Positions 23,808-34,082 are shown, counted from the stretch's first letter. The stretch: 34,593 nt of DNA from Bacillota bacterium (GCA_017531315.1 JAFXLH010000081.1:1-34593), one strand, 5' to 3'. Numbers and translations: made by a program. The notes: generated from the sequence alone by a model not told the origin.

Positions 23808-24593
23808 TCAGTTTTCGGCTTTGTTCAGTTTTTCCAGTTCCTCACCCAGCGTAGAGTTGACGATGCGGATATTGGTACCCTTCATACCCAGGGAGCGCAC
23901 CTCAACAATACCGGCCGATTCCAGCTTACGCAGCGCATTGACGATAACGGAGCGGGTGATGCCGTGCTGATCGGCCACCTTGGAGGTGACCAGCAGGCCG
24001 CCGTCTTTGCCCAGTTCATCAAAAATATGGCGTACCGCATCCTGCTCGGTGTAAGAAAGGCTTTCCAGAGCCAGCGCTACCATGGCGCGCTGACGGGCGA
24101 TCTCGCTCAGCTTTTCTAATCTGGCGCGCATCATTTCCATACCGATAACGGTGGCGGAAAGCTCTGCCAGGATCTGGTCGCCGCTATCGAACTCGCCGCT
24201 TTTGGAAAGCACCAGCGTGCCCAGGCGATCACCGCCGCCCATGATCGGCACGGTGGTGGTCAGCTTGCCTTCCAGCAGGCACTTATCGTACACGCCAAAG
24301 GCACAGGCGCCGCCGCGGTCGATATTGATGCGGGCTTCCGTGCATTTCAGCAGCTCTTCGTTCGATTGCAGAGGATACTGTTCGGTTTTGGTAGCGATCT
24401 CTTCCATAGCGGGGCAATGGAAGCCATCGATGAAAGCATAGCCAAGCATACGGCCGGAGGCGCTGATGATATAGACATTGGTATCCATATTTTCGCACAG
24501 GGTCTTTGCCATATCGGCAAAGCTGATCGGGTGGCCGGCAGCTTTTTGGATGATCTTATTGATCTCTCTGGTTTTATCAAGCAGCGTTTTCAC
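23808..24593 (-). CDS. codY: GTP- and branched-chain-amino-acid-sensing regulator CodY
   Basis: Global regulator of Bacillota that represses starvation genes when GTP and branched-chain amino acids are plentiful. The 261 residues contain an N-terminal GAF domain (LLDKTREINKIIQ, ending near 150), a long linker helix and a C-terminal winged helix (about 180-250) with the invariant stretch ITRSVIVNALRKLESAG (212-228) and RSLGMKGT. It follows ftsZ by 45 bases with GGGAGG before the ATG, and relA comes next. This position, between a division gene and rel, differs from the codV-clpQY-codY operon of Bacillus. Confidence 0.96.
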   Translation of the reverse strand: MKTLLDKTREINKIIQKAAGHPISFADMAKTLCENMDTNVYIISASGRMLGYAFIDGFHCPAMEEIATKTEQYPLQSNEELLKCTEARINIDRGGACAFGVYDKCLLEGKLTTTVPIMGGGDRLGTLVLSKSGEFDSGDQILAELSATVIGMEMMRARLEKLSEIARQRAMVALALESLSYTEQDAVRHIFDELGKDGGLLVTSKVADQHGITRSVIVNALRKLESAGIVEVRSLGMKGTNIRIVNSTLGEELEKLNKAEN

Positions 24594-24638
24594 GTTTTCC
24601 TCCCGGCGGAACGAGTCCGTCTTCGTTAGGAATTTGTC

Positions 24639-25739
<1,101 letters not shown>

Positions 25740-25831
25740 CTGTTAGTTAGCCCCCTTTATCTCCCCGGCCGGCTTTCCTGCCGCACTCGGAGCGTTCATC
25801 TGCAAGCAGATTTACTTATAATCATAGATAG

Positions 25832-25874
25832 AAGAATATTCTTTATCATACCGCAAATCCCTGCTAAAAAGCAA
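25832..25874 (-). promoter_or_regulatory. Promoter of ftsZ with a palindrome at the start site
   Basis: On the minus strand TTGCTT (25869-25874), an 18-base spacer and TATGAT (25845-25850). A perfect 12-bp palindrome AAGAATATTCTT (25832-25843) follows the -10 and covers the expected start (about 25838), a position suited to an operator. Further down the leader is a second palindrome, ATCTGC-AA-GCAGAT (25798-25811). No known regulator's box was matched. Confidence 0.6.
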
Positions 25875-25921
25875 GTATCCGCCATAAATTATCCGGCAAA
25901 AGCGGCATTGAGCAGATAATA

Positions 25922-26707
25922 TCACCAATAATTGATCACAGGCTTGTCCGTAAGCCGCACATCCACATAAGCGATGCGCGACAGGCGGCCGTTTTCTTCC
26001 GCATTAGCCACGATGGCCTGATACATGAGGAACTTTTCGCGGATATCCGCAGAATCGCCCAGGCGTATCTCCAGCCCGGCATTGGTGTAGAGGTAAATAT
26101 CCTGCACATTGCCCACATCGATCTCGCCCACTTCGCCCATGAAGTTGCTTTCCAGCGAGTTGATGATGCGCATACCGGCGGCGATCTGCTCACCTTCGAT
26201 GGTGTAGCCGGGGCCTACCCCCTTGGGGAAGCTGGTGATGCCCAGCAGCAGCGGCAGCTTCAGCCCCTCCAGCACATCCAGGCGCTCCAGCACGCGGCCG
26301 CTCTCATCCACGGCGAGGAAGTGGCCGTCGCCGCCATCCACCAGCGCCACCGCCTGCCGCTCTTCCACCACGATACGCAGCTTATTGGGCAGACGGTAGG
26401 TGGCTTCCACGGCTTTGATGCGCGGTTCGATGGCGATCCACTTTTCCATCACGTCTTCTTCCACGGCAAATACGCTCATGCCTAAGTCCACGCGGGAAAG
26501 CTTGATGATCTGCTCATCGCTGACCCGGTCATTGCCGGTGATGCGGATCTCGGCGATGTCGAAGATCGGCGAGCGCGCCAAAAAGAAGCCGCCCACGCCC
26601 ACGCAGATCAAAAAGACCAGCATGACCAGCCAGCGCAGCATATAGCTGCGTCTGCGTCTGCGCCGATAAAGGCCGATATCCGTAATATCGCTGCGCCGTC
26701 TTTCCAT
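25922..26707 (-). CDS. ftsQ: Cell division protein FtsQ/DivIB
   Basis: Bitopic membrane protein of the divisome that links FtsB/FtsL to the septal synthase. The 261 residues have a short basic cytoplasmic tail (many Arg), one transmembrane segment (about 24-44), a POTRA domain (FDIAEIRITGNDRVSDEQI) and the FtsQ beta domain. The ATG at 26707 is preferred over a GTG four codons upstream because GAGG lies 6 bases before it. It follows murA by 52 bases. Confidence 0.9.
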   Translation of the reverse strand: MERRRSDITDIGLYRRRRRRSYMLRWLVMLVFLICVGVGGFFLARSPIFDIAEIRITGNDRVSDEQIIKLSRVDLGMSVFAVEEDVMEKWIAIEPRIKAVEATYRLPNKLRIVVEERQAVALVDGGDGHFLAVDESGRVLERLDVLEGLKLPLLLGITSFPKGVGPGYTIEGEQIAAGMRIINSLESNFMGEVGEIDVGNVQDIYLYTNAGLEIRLGDSADIREKFLMYQAIVANAEENGRLSRIAYVDVRLTDKPVINYW

Positions 26708-26758
26708 TCCTGACCTCACTATCTGACCACACGGTGGGCATAGTCTTATACATAGTCT

Positions 26759-26764
26759 ATTATA
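26759..26764 (-). promoter_or_regulatory. Possible extended -10 promoter before ftsQ
   Basis: A perfect TATAAT with TGC just upstream overlaps the murA stop codon on the minus strand. No good -35 is seen 16-18 bases upstream. It could give ftsQ its own transcript start near 26752, but may be a chance match. Confidence 0.35.
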
Positions 26765-28073
26765 GCATCAATATTTGCCGATTGCGATAGTTATTTTCGT
26801 CTTTTATTGGCAGGATGCGGCGAATATCCGCGCCGAGGCGTACCAGCTTCTGTTCCGGCTGCTCGTAGCCGCGCCGCAGATGCATCAGCCCGCCCAGCCG
26901 GCTCTCCCCTTGCGCCGCCAGCGCGCCGATCAGCAGCGCCGCCGCCCCGCGCAAATCCTGCGCCTGCAGCACCGCCCCCTTCAGCGGCATCCCCACCACC
27001 ACCGCCAGCTCCTCCTCCACGCCGATCACCGCGCCCAAGCGCTGCAGCTGCGCCGCATGGTGGTAGCGATTTTCGAACACCGTCTCGCGGATACGGGAGA
27101 GGCCCACCGCCGTGGCGGCAGCGGCCATCAGCGGCGCCTGCAGGTCGGTGGGGAAAGCGGGGTACGGCCCGGTAGTCACCTCTGCCGCCTGCAGCCGCCG
27201 CCGGGCGGCTATAGTGAGCCCACGCGGCTGCTGCCGCACTTCTGCGCCCATCTGCTGCAGGATGCGCCACAGCTCCGCATTTTCCGCAGCCGCATAGTCC
27301 CGCAGCAGCAGCTCGCCGCCGCAGGCTGCCGCCGCGCAGGCCCAGGTGCCGGCTTCGATGCGGTCGGGCGGCAGGCGGAAAGTTCCGCCATCCAGCCGCT
27401 CTACGCCGCAGATGCGGATGCGGCTCTCCCCTGCGCCCTCTATCTCCGCGCCCATCGCCCGCAGGCACTCGGCCAGGAATACCACCTCCGGCTCGCGCGC
27501 CGCATTTTCCAGCACCGTCTCGCCCCGCGCCAGCACCGCCGCCAGCAGCACATTTTCCGTAGCGCCGACGGAGGGGTAGCCGAGCCGGATCTGCGCCCCG
27601 CTGAGGCCGTCCGCCCGGGCGACGATGCTCTCTTCCGCCACCTCTATCTGCGCGCCCAGAGCCTGCAGCGCAGAAAAGTGCAGATCGAGCGGGCGGCGGC
27701 CGATGGCGCAGCCGCCGGGCAGGGGCAGCTCCGCATAGCCGCAGCGGGCCAGCAGCGGCCCCAGCAGCAGGCTGCCGGCGCGGAAGCTACGCATCAGCGG
27801 CGCGGGCGGGCAGGAGCAAAGAAGCTTATCCGCGGCAAAAGTAAAGGTGCTGCCGGCCGGGGATATCGCCACCCCGTAATGCCGCAGCACCTCACACATA
27901 CTATGCACGTCCCGAAGTTCGGGCAGATTTTCTATCGCCAGCGGGCTGTCCGTGAGCAGCACCGCCGCCAGAAGCGGCAGCGCCGCATTCTTGCTGGCGG
28001 AAAGCTCTATCTCCCCTACCAGCTGTTTGCCGCCGCAGATAAGCAGTTCTTCCTGATAATAATTTTCCGCCAT
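26760..28073 (-). CDS. murA: UDP-N-acetylglucosamine 1-carboxyvinyltransferase MurA
   Basis: First committed step of peptidoglycan synthesis: transfers enolpyruvate from PEP to UDP-GlcNAc. The 437-residue length is slightly above the usual 420. Key residues: Lys28-Asn29 in SASKNAALP, catalytic Cys122 in PGGCAIGRRPLDLHF (the fosfomycin target), Asp310 in FPTDLQAP, and the late Arg in RRGYEQPEQKLVRLGA. It is notably rich in Ala, Arg and Leu, and its DNA is among the most GC-rich in the window. CAGGAG lies 6 bases before the ATG. It lies between murB and ftsQ. Confidence 0.96.
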   Translation of the reverse strand: MAENYYQEELLICGGKQLVGEIELSASKNAALPLLAAVLLTDSPLAIENLPELRDVHSMCEVLRHYGVAISPAGSTFTFAADKLLCSCPPAPLMRSFRAGSLLLGPLLARCGYAELPLPGGCAIGRRPLDLHFSALQALGAQIEVAEESIVARADGLSGAQIRLGYPSVGATENVLLAAVLARGETVLENAAREPEVVFLAECLRAMGAEIEGAGESRIRICGVERLDGGTFRLPPDRIEAGTWACAAAACGGELLLRDYAAAENAELWRILQQMGAEVRQQPRGLTIAARRRLQAAEVTTGPYPAFPTDLQAPLMAAAATAVGLSRIRETVFENRYHHAAQLQRLGAVIGVEEELAVVVGMPLKGAVLQAQDLRGAAALLIGALAAQGESRLGGLMHLRRGYEQPEQKLVRLGADIRRILPIKDENNYRNRQILML

Positions 28074-28101
28074 GGCATGCTCCTGTTCCGGAGCCGCTCA
28101 C

Positions 28102-29013
28102 TTAGAATTCGCCGATCATCTTTACTTCCGGTTCCAGCTTGAAGCCGGTATTGGCAAAGACGCGCTGCTGCACCTCTTCGATCACGCCGCGCACATCGGC
28201 CGCCGTAGCACCGCCCAGGTTGACGATGAAGTTGCCGTGCTTGACGGAGACCTGCGCGTTACCCACACGCAGACCGCGCAGGCCGGTCACTTCCACCAGT
28301 CGGCCGGCATGGTCGCCCTCCGGATTGCGGAAGACGCTGCCGCAGCTGGGGAATTCCAGCGGCTGCTTGAGGCAGCGCTGCTGATTGTAGTGGCGGATCT
28401 GCGCCAGCGACTCTTCACGCGGGCAGGCGGGCAGCTGAAGCGTGACATTGGCCACGATGGCGGGCACATCGAACAGATTGCTGTTGCGATAGGCAAAAGT
28501 GAGCTCTTCGGCCCCAATAGTTCTTTTGTGACCATTATATTCCACCACTTCGATGGCGGTGACCAGCGGGCCGATATTGTAGCCGTAAGCGCCGGCATTC
28601 ATGCGTACCGCGCCGCCGATGCTGCCGGGGATACCGCCGGCAAAAGCCAGACCGCCCAGCGAGCGCTCAGCCGCTTCGATGGCCAGGCGCGGCAGCAGAA
28701 CACCAGCCCCGGCGGTAACGGTATCGCCCAGCCAGCGGGTGCCGGTGAGGCAGTTGGCGGTGCGGATGACCGCGCCGCGGATGCCCTTATCCCCTACCAG
28801 CAGATTGCTGCCATTGCCGATGGCGATCCACGGCAGGTCGTGTTCGTGCAGGTAGGCCATGATGGCGGCCAGCTCGTCGGTATCCGCCGGCTGCAGCAGC
28901 AGGTCGGCCGGGCCGCCGATCTTCCACGTGGTATAGCTGCTCATCGGCGCATCTACCAGCACCGGAGCCTTGGTCAGAAGCTGCAGTTGCTGGGCATATT
29001 GCTGTTTATCCAT
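28102..29013 (-). CDS. murB: UDP-N-acetylmuramate dehydrogenase MurB
   Basis: FAD enzyme that reduces UDP-GlcNAc-enolpyruvate to UDP-MurNAc with NADPH. The 303 residues of the short (type II) form show SSYTTWKIGGPAD (25-37), GNGSNLL (66-72), GIPGSIGGA (127-135), the catalytic Ser in CGSVFRNP and the final Glu near EVKMIGEF. The ATG at 29013 has GGAG 7 bases upstream and lies 10 bases after the murC stop; a longer frame upstream only overlaps murC. Confidence 0.97.
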   Translation of the reverse strand: MDKQQYAQQLQLLTKAPVLVDAPMSSYTTWKIGGPADLLLQPADTDELAAIMAYLHEHDLPWIAIGNGSNLLVGDKGIRGAVIRTANCLTGTRWLGDTVTAGAGVLLPRLAIEAAERSLGGLAFAGGIPGSIGGAVRMNAGAYGYNIGPLVTAIEVVEYNGHKRTIGAEELTFAYRNSNLFDVPAIVANVTLQLPACPREESLAQIRHYNQQRCLKQPLEFPSCGSVFRNPEGDHAGRLVEVTGLRGLRVGNAQVSVKHGNFIVNLGGATAADVRGVIEEVQQRVFANTGFKLEPEVKMIGEF

Positions 29014-29023
29014 AGTTTTTCTC

Positions 29024-30436
29024 CTAATTATCCTTTTGCAGTACATGGGCGGCAAAGCCTTCCGCCGCCTGGCGGATATTGCCCGCGCCCATCACCAGCA
29101 CCAGATCGCCGGGCTGAGCCAGCGTCTTCAGCTGCTCCACCACGGCAAAAATATCCGGCGCATAGTGCATCTTGTCGAAGCCCTGCTGCGCGGCGGTGTC
29201 GATGATCAGCCGCGCGTCCACGCCGGGGATCGGCGGTTCGAAGGCCGGGTAGATCTCATTTACCACCACCAGATCCGCCTCGGCCAGCGCCGCGGCAAAT
29301 TCGCGGTAATGCGCCTGCGTGCGGGTGTAGCGATGCGGCTGGAATACCGCCAGCAATCGCTTGGGCGCACAGCCGCGCGCCGCACGGATGGTAGCGGCGA
29401 TCTCCGTGGGATGGTGGGCATAGTCGTCGATGACGCGGATCTCGTCCGTTTTCGCCAGCTCTTCGAAGCGGCGGCCGGTGCCGGTGAAGCGGCCCAAAGC
29501 CGCAGCCGCCTCGTTGAAGCTGAGGCCCAGCTCCATGCCGACGATCAGCGCAGAGAGCGCATTGCCGATATTGTGTTCGCCGGGCAGCAGCAGCTGCAGA
29601 CGGCCGAGGAATTCTTCGCCTCTGTAAATATCCGCGCCGATGCCGCCGTTATTATGCGCCATATTTTTGGCATTGTAATCGGCCGGCTGCTGCAGGCCGT
29701 AGCTGATGCAGCGGGCAGGCGCGTCGGCCATGATCTCGCGGCAGATGGGGCAATCGGCGCACATCACGGCGAAGCCGTGCGGCGGCAGCTGCGCCACATA
29801 CTGGCGGAAGGCCTGCTTGATATGTTCAAGATCACCGTAGTGATCCAAGTGGTCGCTTTCGATATTGGTGATGACGGCGATCTCCGGATAGAGCAGCAGG
29901 AAGGTGCCGTCGCTCTCATCCGCCTCCGCCACCAGATAGGCGCCGTCGCCCGGCTTGGCATTGCTGCCGATCAGCGGCAGGATGCCGCCGATGACTACCG
30001 TGGGGTCCATGCCGCACAGCTCCAGCATCGTGGAAATCATGCCGGATACGGTGGTCTTGCCATGCGTACCGGCCACGCCGATGCCCTTGCGGGTACGCAT
30101 CAGGTAGGCCAGCAGCTCGGCGCGGCGGTATACGGGCAGACCGCGGCGGCGGGCTTCCGCCATTTCCGGGTTGGCCTCGGTGACTGCAGAAGAATAGACC
30201 ACCGCCTCCGCATCGGCAGGCAGATTCTCTGCCGCATGGCCGTAGCTGATATGCGCGCCTTCATTTTCCAGCACTTCGGTGAGGCGGCCGCGTTTCACAT
30301 CCGAGCCGCTGATGCCAAAGCCCTGCCCCAGCAAAATGCGGGCGATGGCGCTCATGCCAATGCCGCCGATGCCGATAAAATGCAGCTTCTTTTCCATATG
30401 CTTTTCGCAATGATTTTCGCTGTGCTGCTGTTCCAT
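29024..30436 (-). CDS. murC: UDP-N-acetylmuramate-L-alanine ligase MurC
   Basis: ATP-dependent ligase adding L-alanine to UDP-MurNAc. The 470 residues show the N-terminal Rossmann motif GIGGIGMSAIA (22-32), the P-loop GTHGKTT (123-129), EADESDGTF, the ligase motif NIESDHLDHYG and the late DDYAHHPTEI. The first ATG has a distant AAGGAG (12 bases) and a nearer GGAAG; a second ATG 13 codons on is less well placed. It follows murG by 23 bases. Confidence 0.97.
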   Translation of the reverse strand: MEQQHSENHCEKHMEKKLHFIGIGGIGMSAIARILLGQGFGISGSDVKRGRLTEVLENEGAHISYGHAAENLPADAEAVVYSSAVTEANPEMAEARRRGLPVYRRAELLAYLMRTRKGIGVAGTHGKTTVSGMISTMLELCGMDPTVVIGGILPLIGSNAKPGDGAYLVAEADESDGTFLLLYPEIAVITNIESDHLDHYGDLEHIKQAFRQYVAQLPPHGFAVMCADCPICREIMADAPARCISYGLQQPADYNAKNMAHNNGGIGADIYRGEEFLGRLQLLLPGEHNIGNALSALIVGMELGLSFNEAAAALGRFTGTGRRFEELAKTDEIRVIDDYAHHPTEIAATIRAARGCAPKRLLAVFQPHRYTRTQAHYREFAAALAEADLVVVNEIYPAFEPPIPGVDARLIIDTAAQQGFDKMHYAPDIFAVVEQLKTLAQPGDLVLVMGAGNIRQAAEGFAAHVLQKDN

Positions 30437-30459
30437 TCTTCCGCGTAGCTCCTTAAAAC

Positions 30460-31551
30460 TTACTTGACCAGATCGTAGCCGATATCGGCTATCCTTTCTG
30501 CCGCCTGTTCCGCTGCCAAAGAGCGGCTGGCCGCAGACATTTCTTTTAGTTTATCACTATTTGCCAGCAGGGGCAATACCGTGGCGGCAAGAGTTGCGCC
30601 ATTAAGCGCCTCATCTTCCACCACCACCGCCGCACCCACGGCGGCAAACTGGCGCGCATTGTAGCGCTGGTGGTCATTGGCAGCGAAGGGATAGGGCGCA
30701 AGCAGGCACGGCTTGCCTAAGTACGCCGCCTCGGCGAGGAAGGACGCCCCGGCGCGCGCGGCGATGAAGTCCGCCAGCACCAGCGCATGCTGCATCTGCT
30801 CCAGGTAAGGCAGCAGCAGCAAGTCCTCATGCTGCGGCGCGGCGGCCTTCAGCTGCTCGTAGTGGCGCTTGCCGGTAAGGTGGATGATGCGGATGCCCGA
30901 TTCGAGCAGCTCTTCGTAGCTCCCGGCGGCGGCATTGTTCAGCTTCAGCGCGCCCTGCGAGCCGCCGGTGATCAGCAGCAGCGGCTTGCCGTCAGCCGGG
31001 AAGCCGAAATATTCGCGCGCCGCCTGCACATCTGCCGCGATGATCTCGGGGCGCAGCGGCAGCCCGGTCAGGTGGTGGCGCTCCGGATGCGGGAAATGCT
31101 CTCCCGCCGCGGCAAAGGTAAGACAAACAGCAGCAGCCCGGCGCGCTAAGAAGCGATTGGCCAGGCCGGGAAAAGCATTCTGTTCGTGGATCAGCGTGGG
31201 GATGCCGAGCCCCTGCGCCGCGGAAAGCACCGGCGCGGAAACGAAGCCGCCGGTACCGATGACCAGTTGCGGCGCAAATTCTTTCAGGCGCTGCTTCGCC
31301 AGATCGCGCCCCTGCTTATCCACCGCCAGATCGCGGATGATAGCGGGGAAGCGGCGGCGCAGCCCCACCGCCGGCACGGGCACAAAGCCGAAGCCGGCAT
31401 TGGCGGCGAACTGCTGCTCCATCGAATCCGGGCAGCCCATATACAGCACCTCCGCACCGCGGCGGCGGAATTCGGCAGCGATGGCCAGCGCGGGGTAAAT
31501 ATGCCCGCCCGTACCGCCACCGGAGACAACTATACGCATACTATTACGCAT
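30460..31551 (-). CDS. murG: Lipid II synthase MurG
   Basis: Peripheral membrane glycosyltransferase adding GlcNAc to lipid I to make lipid II. The motifs are GGGTGGH near the N-terminus (about 11-17), GTGGFVSAP, HEQNAFPGLANR and, in the UDP-GlcNAc-binding half, ITGGSQGALKLN and ADFIAARAGASFLAEA. The ATG at 31551 is chosen because AGGGG, inside the end of ftsW, lies 8 bases upstream; a GTG (31560) and a later ATG (31539) are alternatives. One base separates it from the ftsW stop. Confidence 0.96.
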   Translation of the reverse strand: MRNSMRIVVSGGGTGGHIYPALAIAAEFRRRGAEVLYMGCPDSMEQQFAANAGFGFVPVPAVGLRRRFPAIIRDLAVDKQGRDLAKQRLKEFAPQLVIGTGGFVSAPVLSAAQGLGIPTLIHEQNAFPGLANRFLARRAAAVCLTFAAAGEHFPHPERHHLTGLPLRPEIIAADVQAAREYFGFPADGKPLLLITGGSQGALKLNNAAAGSYEELLESGIRIIHLTGKRHYEQLKAAAPQHEDLLLLPYLEQMQHALVLADFIAARAGASFLAEAAYLGKPCLLAPYPFAANDHQRYNARQFAAVGAAVVVEDEALNGATLAATVLPLLANSDKLKEMSAASRSLAAEQAAERIADIGYDLVK

Positions 31552-31552
31552 A

Positions 31553-32692
31553 TCATTCACCCCTGTTGCCCAAGCGGGAAATATTCAGCAGCAGACCGAC
31601 GATACCCAGCGAAATGACCAGCGAGGTACCGCCGTAGCTGATAAAGGGCAGCGTAACGCCGGTGACCGGCAGCACGCCCGTAACAACGCCTAAGTTGACA
31701 AAGGCCTGGAAGCCGATGCTGGCCGTAAGCCCCATCGCCGCCAGCGAGCCGTACATATCCGGCGTGCGGATGGCGATGATCATGCCGCGCCAGATAAAGA
31801 GGGCGAAGAGGACGATGATCAGCATACCGCCCAGGAAGCCCATCTCTTCTGCCCAGACGGAGAAGATGAAGTCGGTATGGCGCGCCGGCAGGTAGTACCA
31901 CTTGGAGCCGCCGCTGCCCAATCCCACGCCGGTCAGCCCGCCGTTGCCCAGCGCCATCAGCGACTGGGTGATCTGCCAGGTGGCGTCGCTGGTATAGGCG
32001 GGGTTCCACGGGTCCAGCCAGGCCATGATGCGCTCCGAGCGGTAGCCCACGGTCATGATCGCCAGCGCGATCACACCGCCGCCGCCTAAGCCCACGCCCA
32101 CTACATACTTTAAGTCCAGCCCCGCCACAAACAGCATCAGCACCCCCGCCACCGCCACGACAAAGGCGGTAGAAAGGTCGCGCTGGCCTAAGATCATGCC
32201 GGACGCCAGCACGATAGCCGCCAGCGGGTAGCCGTAGTAGCGGCCCTTCTGGTAGCGGTAGGGGTAGAACTGGCTGAGGAAAAAGGCCACCGTGAGCGGG
32301 ATGAGGAATTTGGCAAATTCCGAGGGCTGGAAGCTGAACGAGCCTACCTCCAGCCAGCGGAAAGCGCCGCCGCTGTCATCCATAGCGCCGGCATAGCGCA
32401 GCACCAGCATCAGCGTAAAGAGGCAGATCATGCAGACAAAGCCGGGCAGAGTCAGCTTCTTGATCCATTCATAGGGGAAATTGGCGGCGATAGCCATGCC
32501 GATGAAGCCGAGCAGCGCCGCAAAAGCCTGCTTCTTCAGGAAGTAGAAAGTATCGTTATAGGGATAGTAAGAGGCAAAGTACTGGCTGGCAGAAAAGACC
32601 ATAATGATACCCAGGCTGGTCAGCGCCAGGGTGATGCACAGCAGCCACCAGTCAATGCCGCCCCTATTCTTTTCTGCCGGTAATTTGTTCAA
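31553..32692 (-). CDS. ftsW: Septal peptidoglycan polymerase FtsW (SEDS family)
   Basis: SEDS glycosyltransferase that polymerises lipid II at the septum with a class B PBP. The 379 residues have about ten hydrophobic segments. SEDS marks include FRWLEVGSFSFQPSEFAKF, QRDLSTAFVVAVAG, the loop SLMALGNGGLTGVGLGSG, and the end TLPFISYGGTSLV. The start is probably TTG (32692), with GGAG 8 bases upstream; the frame stays open further into murD without a ribosome-binding site. It is placed between murD and murG; SpoVE would be an alternative label. Confidence 0.94.
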   Translation of the reverse strand: MNKLPAEKNRGGIDWWLLCITLALTSLGIIMVFSASQYFASYYPYNDTFYFLKKQAFAALLGFIGMAIAANFPYEWIKKLTLPGFVCMICLFTLMLVLRYAGAMDDSGGAFRWLEVGSFSFQPSEFAKFLIPLTVAFFLSQFYPYRYQKGRYYGYPLAAIVLASGMILGQRDLSTAFVVAVAGVLMLFVAGLDLKYVVGVGLGGGGVIALAIMTVGYRSERIMAWLDPWNPAYTSDATWQITQSLMALGNGGLTGVGLGSGGSKWYYLPARHTDFIFSVWAEEMGFLGGMLIIVLFALFIWRGMIIAIRTPDMYGSLAAMGLTASIGFQAFVNLGVVTGVLPVTGVTLPFISYGGTSLVISLGIVGLLLNISRLGNRGE

Positions 32693-32709
32693 TGCCAATT
32701 CTCCTATAT

Positions 32710-34062
32710 CTATTCTTCGGTCACGATCTGCTTGAAGCGCTCGCCGCGCACCATGTAGTTGGGGAAGGCGTCCCAGCTGGCACAGGCGGGAGAAAAGAGC
32801 AGCGTATCGCCTTCGCGGCACTCGGCCATCGCCATCCGCACCGCCGTATCAAAATCGGCCGCCAGCGCATAGCTGCCATAGCCTGCCGCATCGGCCGCCG
32901 CCTTTATCGCAGGCGCGGTGGCGCCGGTGATGATGCAGTAACGCACCTTCTCCTTCACCAGCTGCAGCAGCGGGTGGAAGTCGCTGCCTTTGTCATAGCC
33001 GCCCAGTATCATCACCAGCGGCGAAGCGAAGGCTTCGATGGCCTTGGTGGTGGAATCGGGGTTGGTGCCCTTGGAATCGTTGTAATAATCCACGCCGTTT
33101 TTGCGGCAGACGAATTCGAGACGATGCTCCACGCCGCGGAAATCGCGCAGTGTCGCCGCGATCTGTTCCGCGCTGATGCCCTGCGCCAGCGCCGCGGCAG
33201 CCGCCGCCATGGCGTTCTGCCAGTTGTGGCGACCCTTGATATATATTTCCTCTGCGCGGATAAGATGCGTGTATTCCGCGCCGCGCTTGATGCGGATATC
33301 GCCGTCACACAGCTCCAGCCCATCCTGATCCGCCGCCAGCGGAGCCAGCGAGAACCACAGCTTGCGCGCCGGGGTGAGCGCCGCGGCACGGATGCACCAC
33401 TCGTCATCCGCATTCAGCACCGCCGTATCCGCCGCCGTCTGATGGGCGAAAATTTTCGCCTTGGCGGCGAAGTACCCCTCGATATCGCCGTGGCGGTCGA
33501 GGTGGTCGGGGGTGAGGTTCAAAAAGAGCGCGGTATTGATATGCAGCTCGCGGCTGTCTTCCAGCTGAAAGCTCGAAAGCTCCGCCACCACCGAGCCGCC
33601 GAAGCCGCCCATGCGGCCCACCAGCGGCGCACCGATATTGCCGCCCAGCAGCGTAGCGCGCCCCGCCTGCCGCAGCATCAGCTCCAGCAGCGTGGTCGTG
33701 GTAGTCTTGCCATTGGTGCCGGTGATGCCGATAAAGCGCGGCGCGGCATCTGCGGTAAGATATGCCAGCTCTATCTCGCCGATGATCGGCGTTTTGGCTT
33801 CCGCCAGCTGCACCAAGAGCGGATGCGTGGGCGGGATGCCGGGGCTTTTCAGGCACAGATCGAAGGCGCCGGCGGGAATTTGCCCGCCTAAGCACATTTC
33901 TACGCCCAGAGCGGCCAGTTCTGCCGCTGCGGCGCCGAATTTTTCCGCGCTGCGGTCGTCAAACAGGGTCACCTTGCTCCCCTGCCCCACTAAATAGCGG
34001 CAGACGGCCTGCCCGGAAAGGCCGCCGCCGACCACGATAATATTTTTACCTGCCAAATCCAC
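32710..34062 (-). CDS. murD: UDP-N-acetylmuramoyl-L-alanine-D-glutamate ligase MurD
   Basis: ATP-dependent ligase adding D-glutamate to UDP-MurNAc-Ala. Features are VVGGGLSGQAV at the N-terminus, the P-loop GTNGKTT (115-121), ELSSFQLE, NLTPDHLDRHG, GVEHRLEFV and NDSKGTNPDST, which orders the D-Glu site. Two GTG starts are possible. The one at 34062 (AGAAGG about 10 bases upstream) gives 450 residues beginning like most MurD. The one at 34089 overlaps the mraY stop by 7 bases, but no ribosome-binding site is seen. No base composition change relative to neighbours. Confidence 0.96.
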   Translation of the reverse strand: MDLAGKNIIVVGGGLSGQAVCRYLVGQGSKVTLFDDRSAEKFGAAAAELAALGVEMCLGGQIPAGAFDLCLKSPGIPPTHPLLVQLAEAKTPIIGEIELAYLTADAAPRFIGITGTNGKTTTTTLLELMLRQAGRATLLGGNIGAPLVGRMGGFGGSVVAELSSFQLEDSRELHINTALFLNLTPDHLDRHGDIEGYFAAKAKIFAHQTAADTAVLNADDEWCIRAAALTPARKLWFSLAPLAADQDGLELCDGDIRIKRGAEYTHLIRAEEIYIKGRHNWQNAMAAAAAALAQGISAEQIAATLRDFRGVEHRLEFVCRKNGVDYYNDSKGTNPDSTTKAIEAFASPLVMILGGYDKGSDFHPLLQLVKEKVRYCIITGATAPAIKAAADAAGYGSYALAADFDTAVRMAMAECREGDTLLFSPACASWDAFPNYMVRGERFKQIVTEE

Positions 34063-34082
34063 TTTAAGCAGACCTTCTTTCT

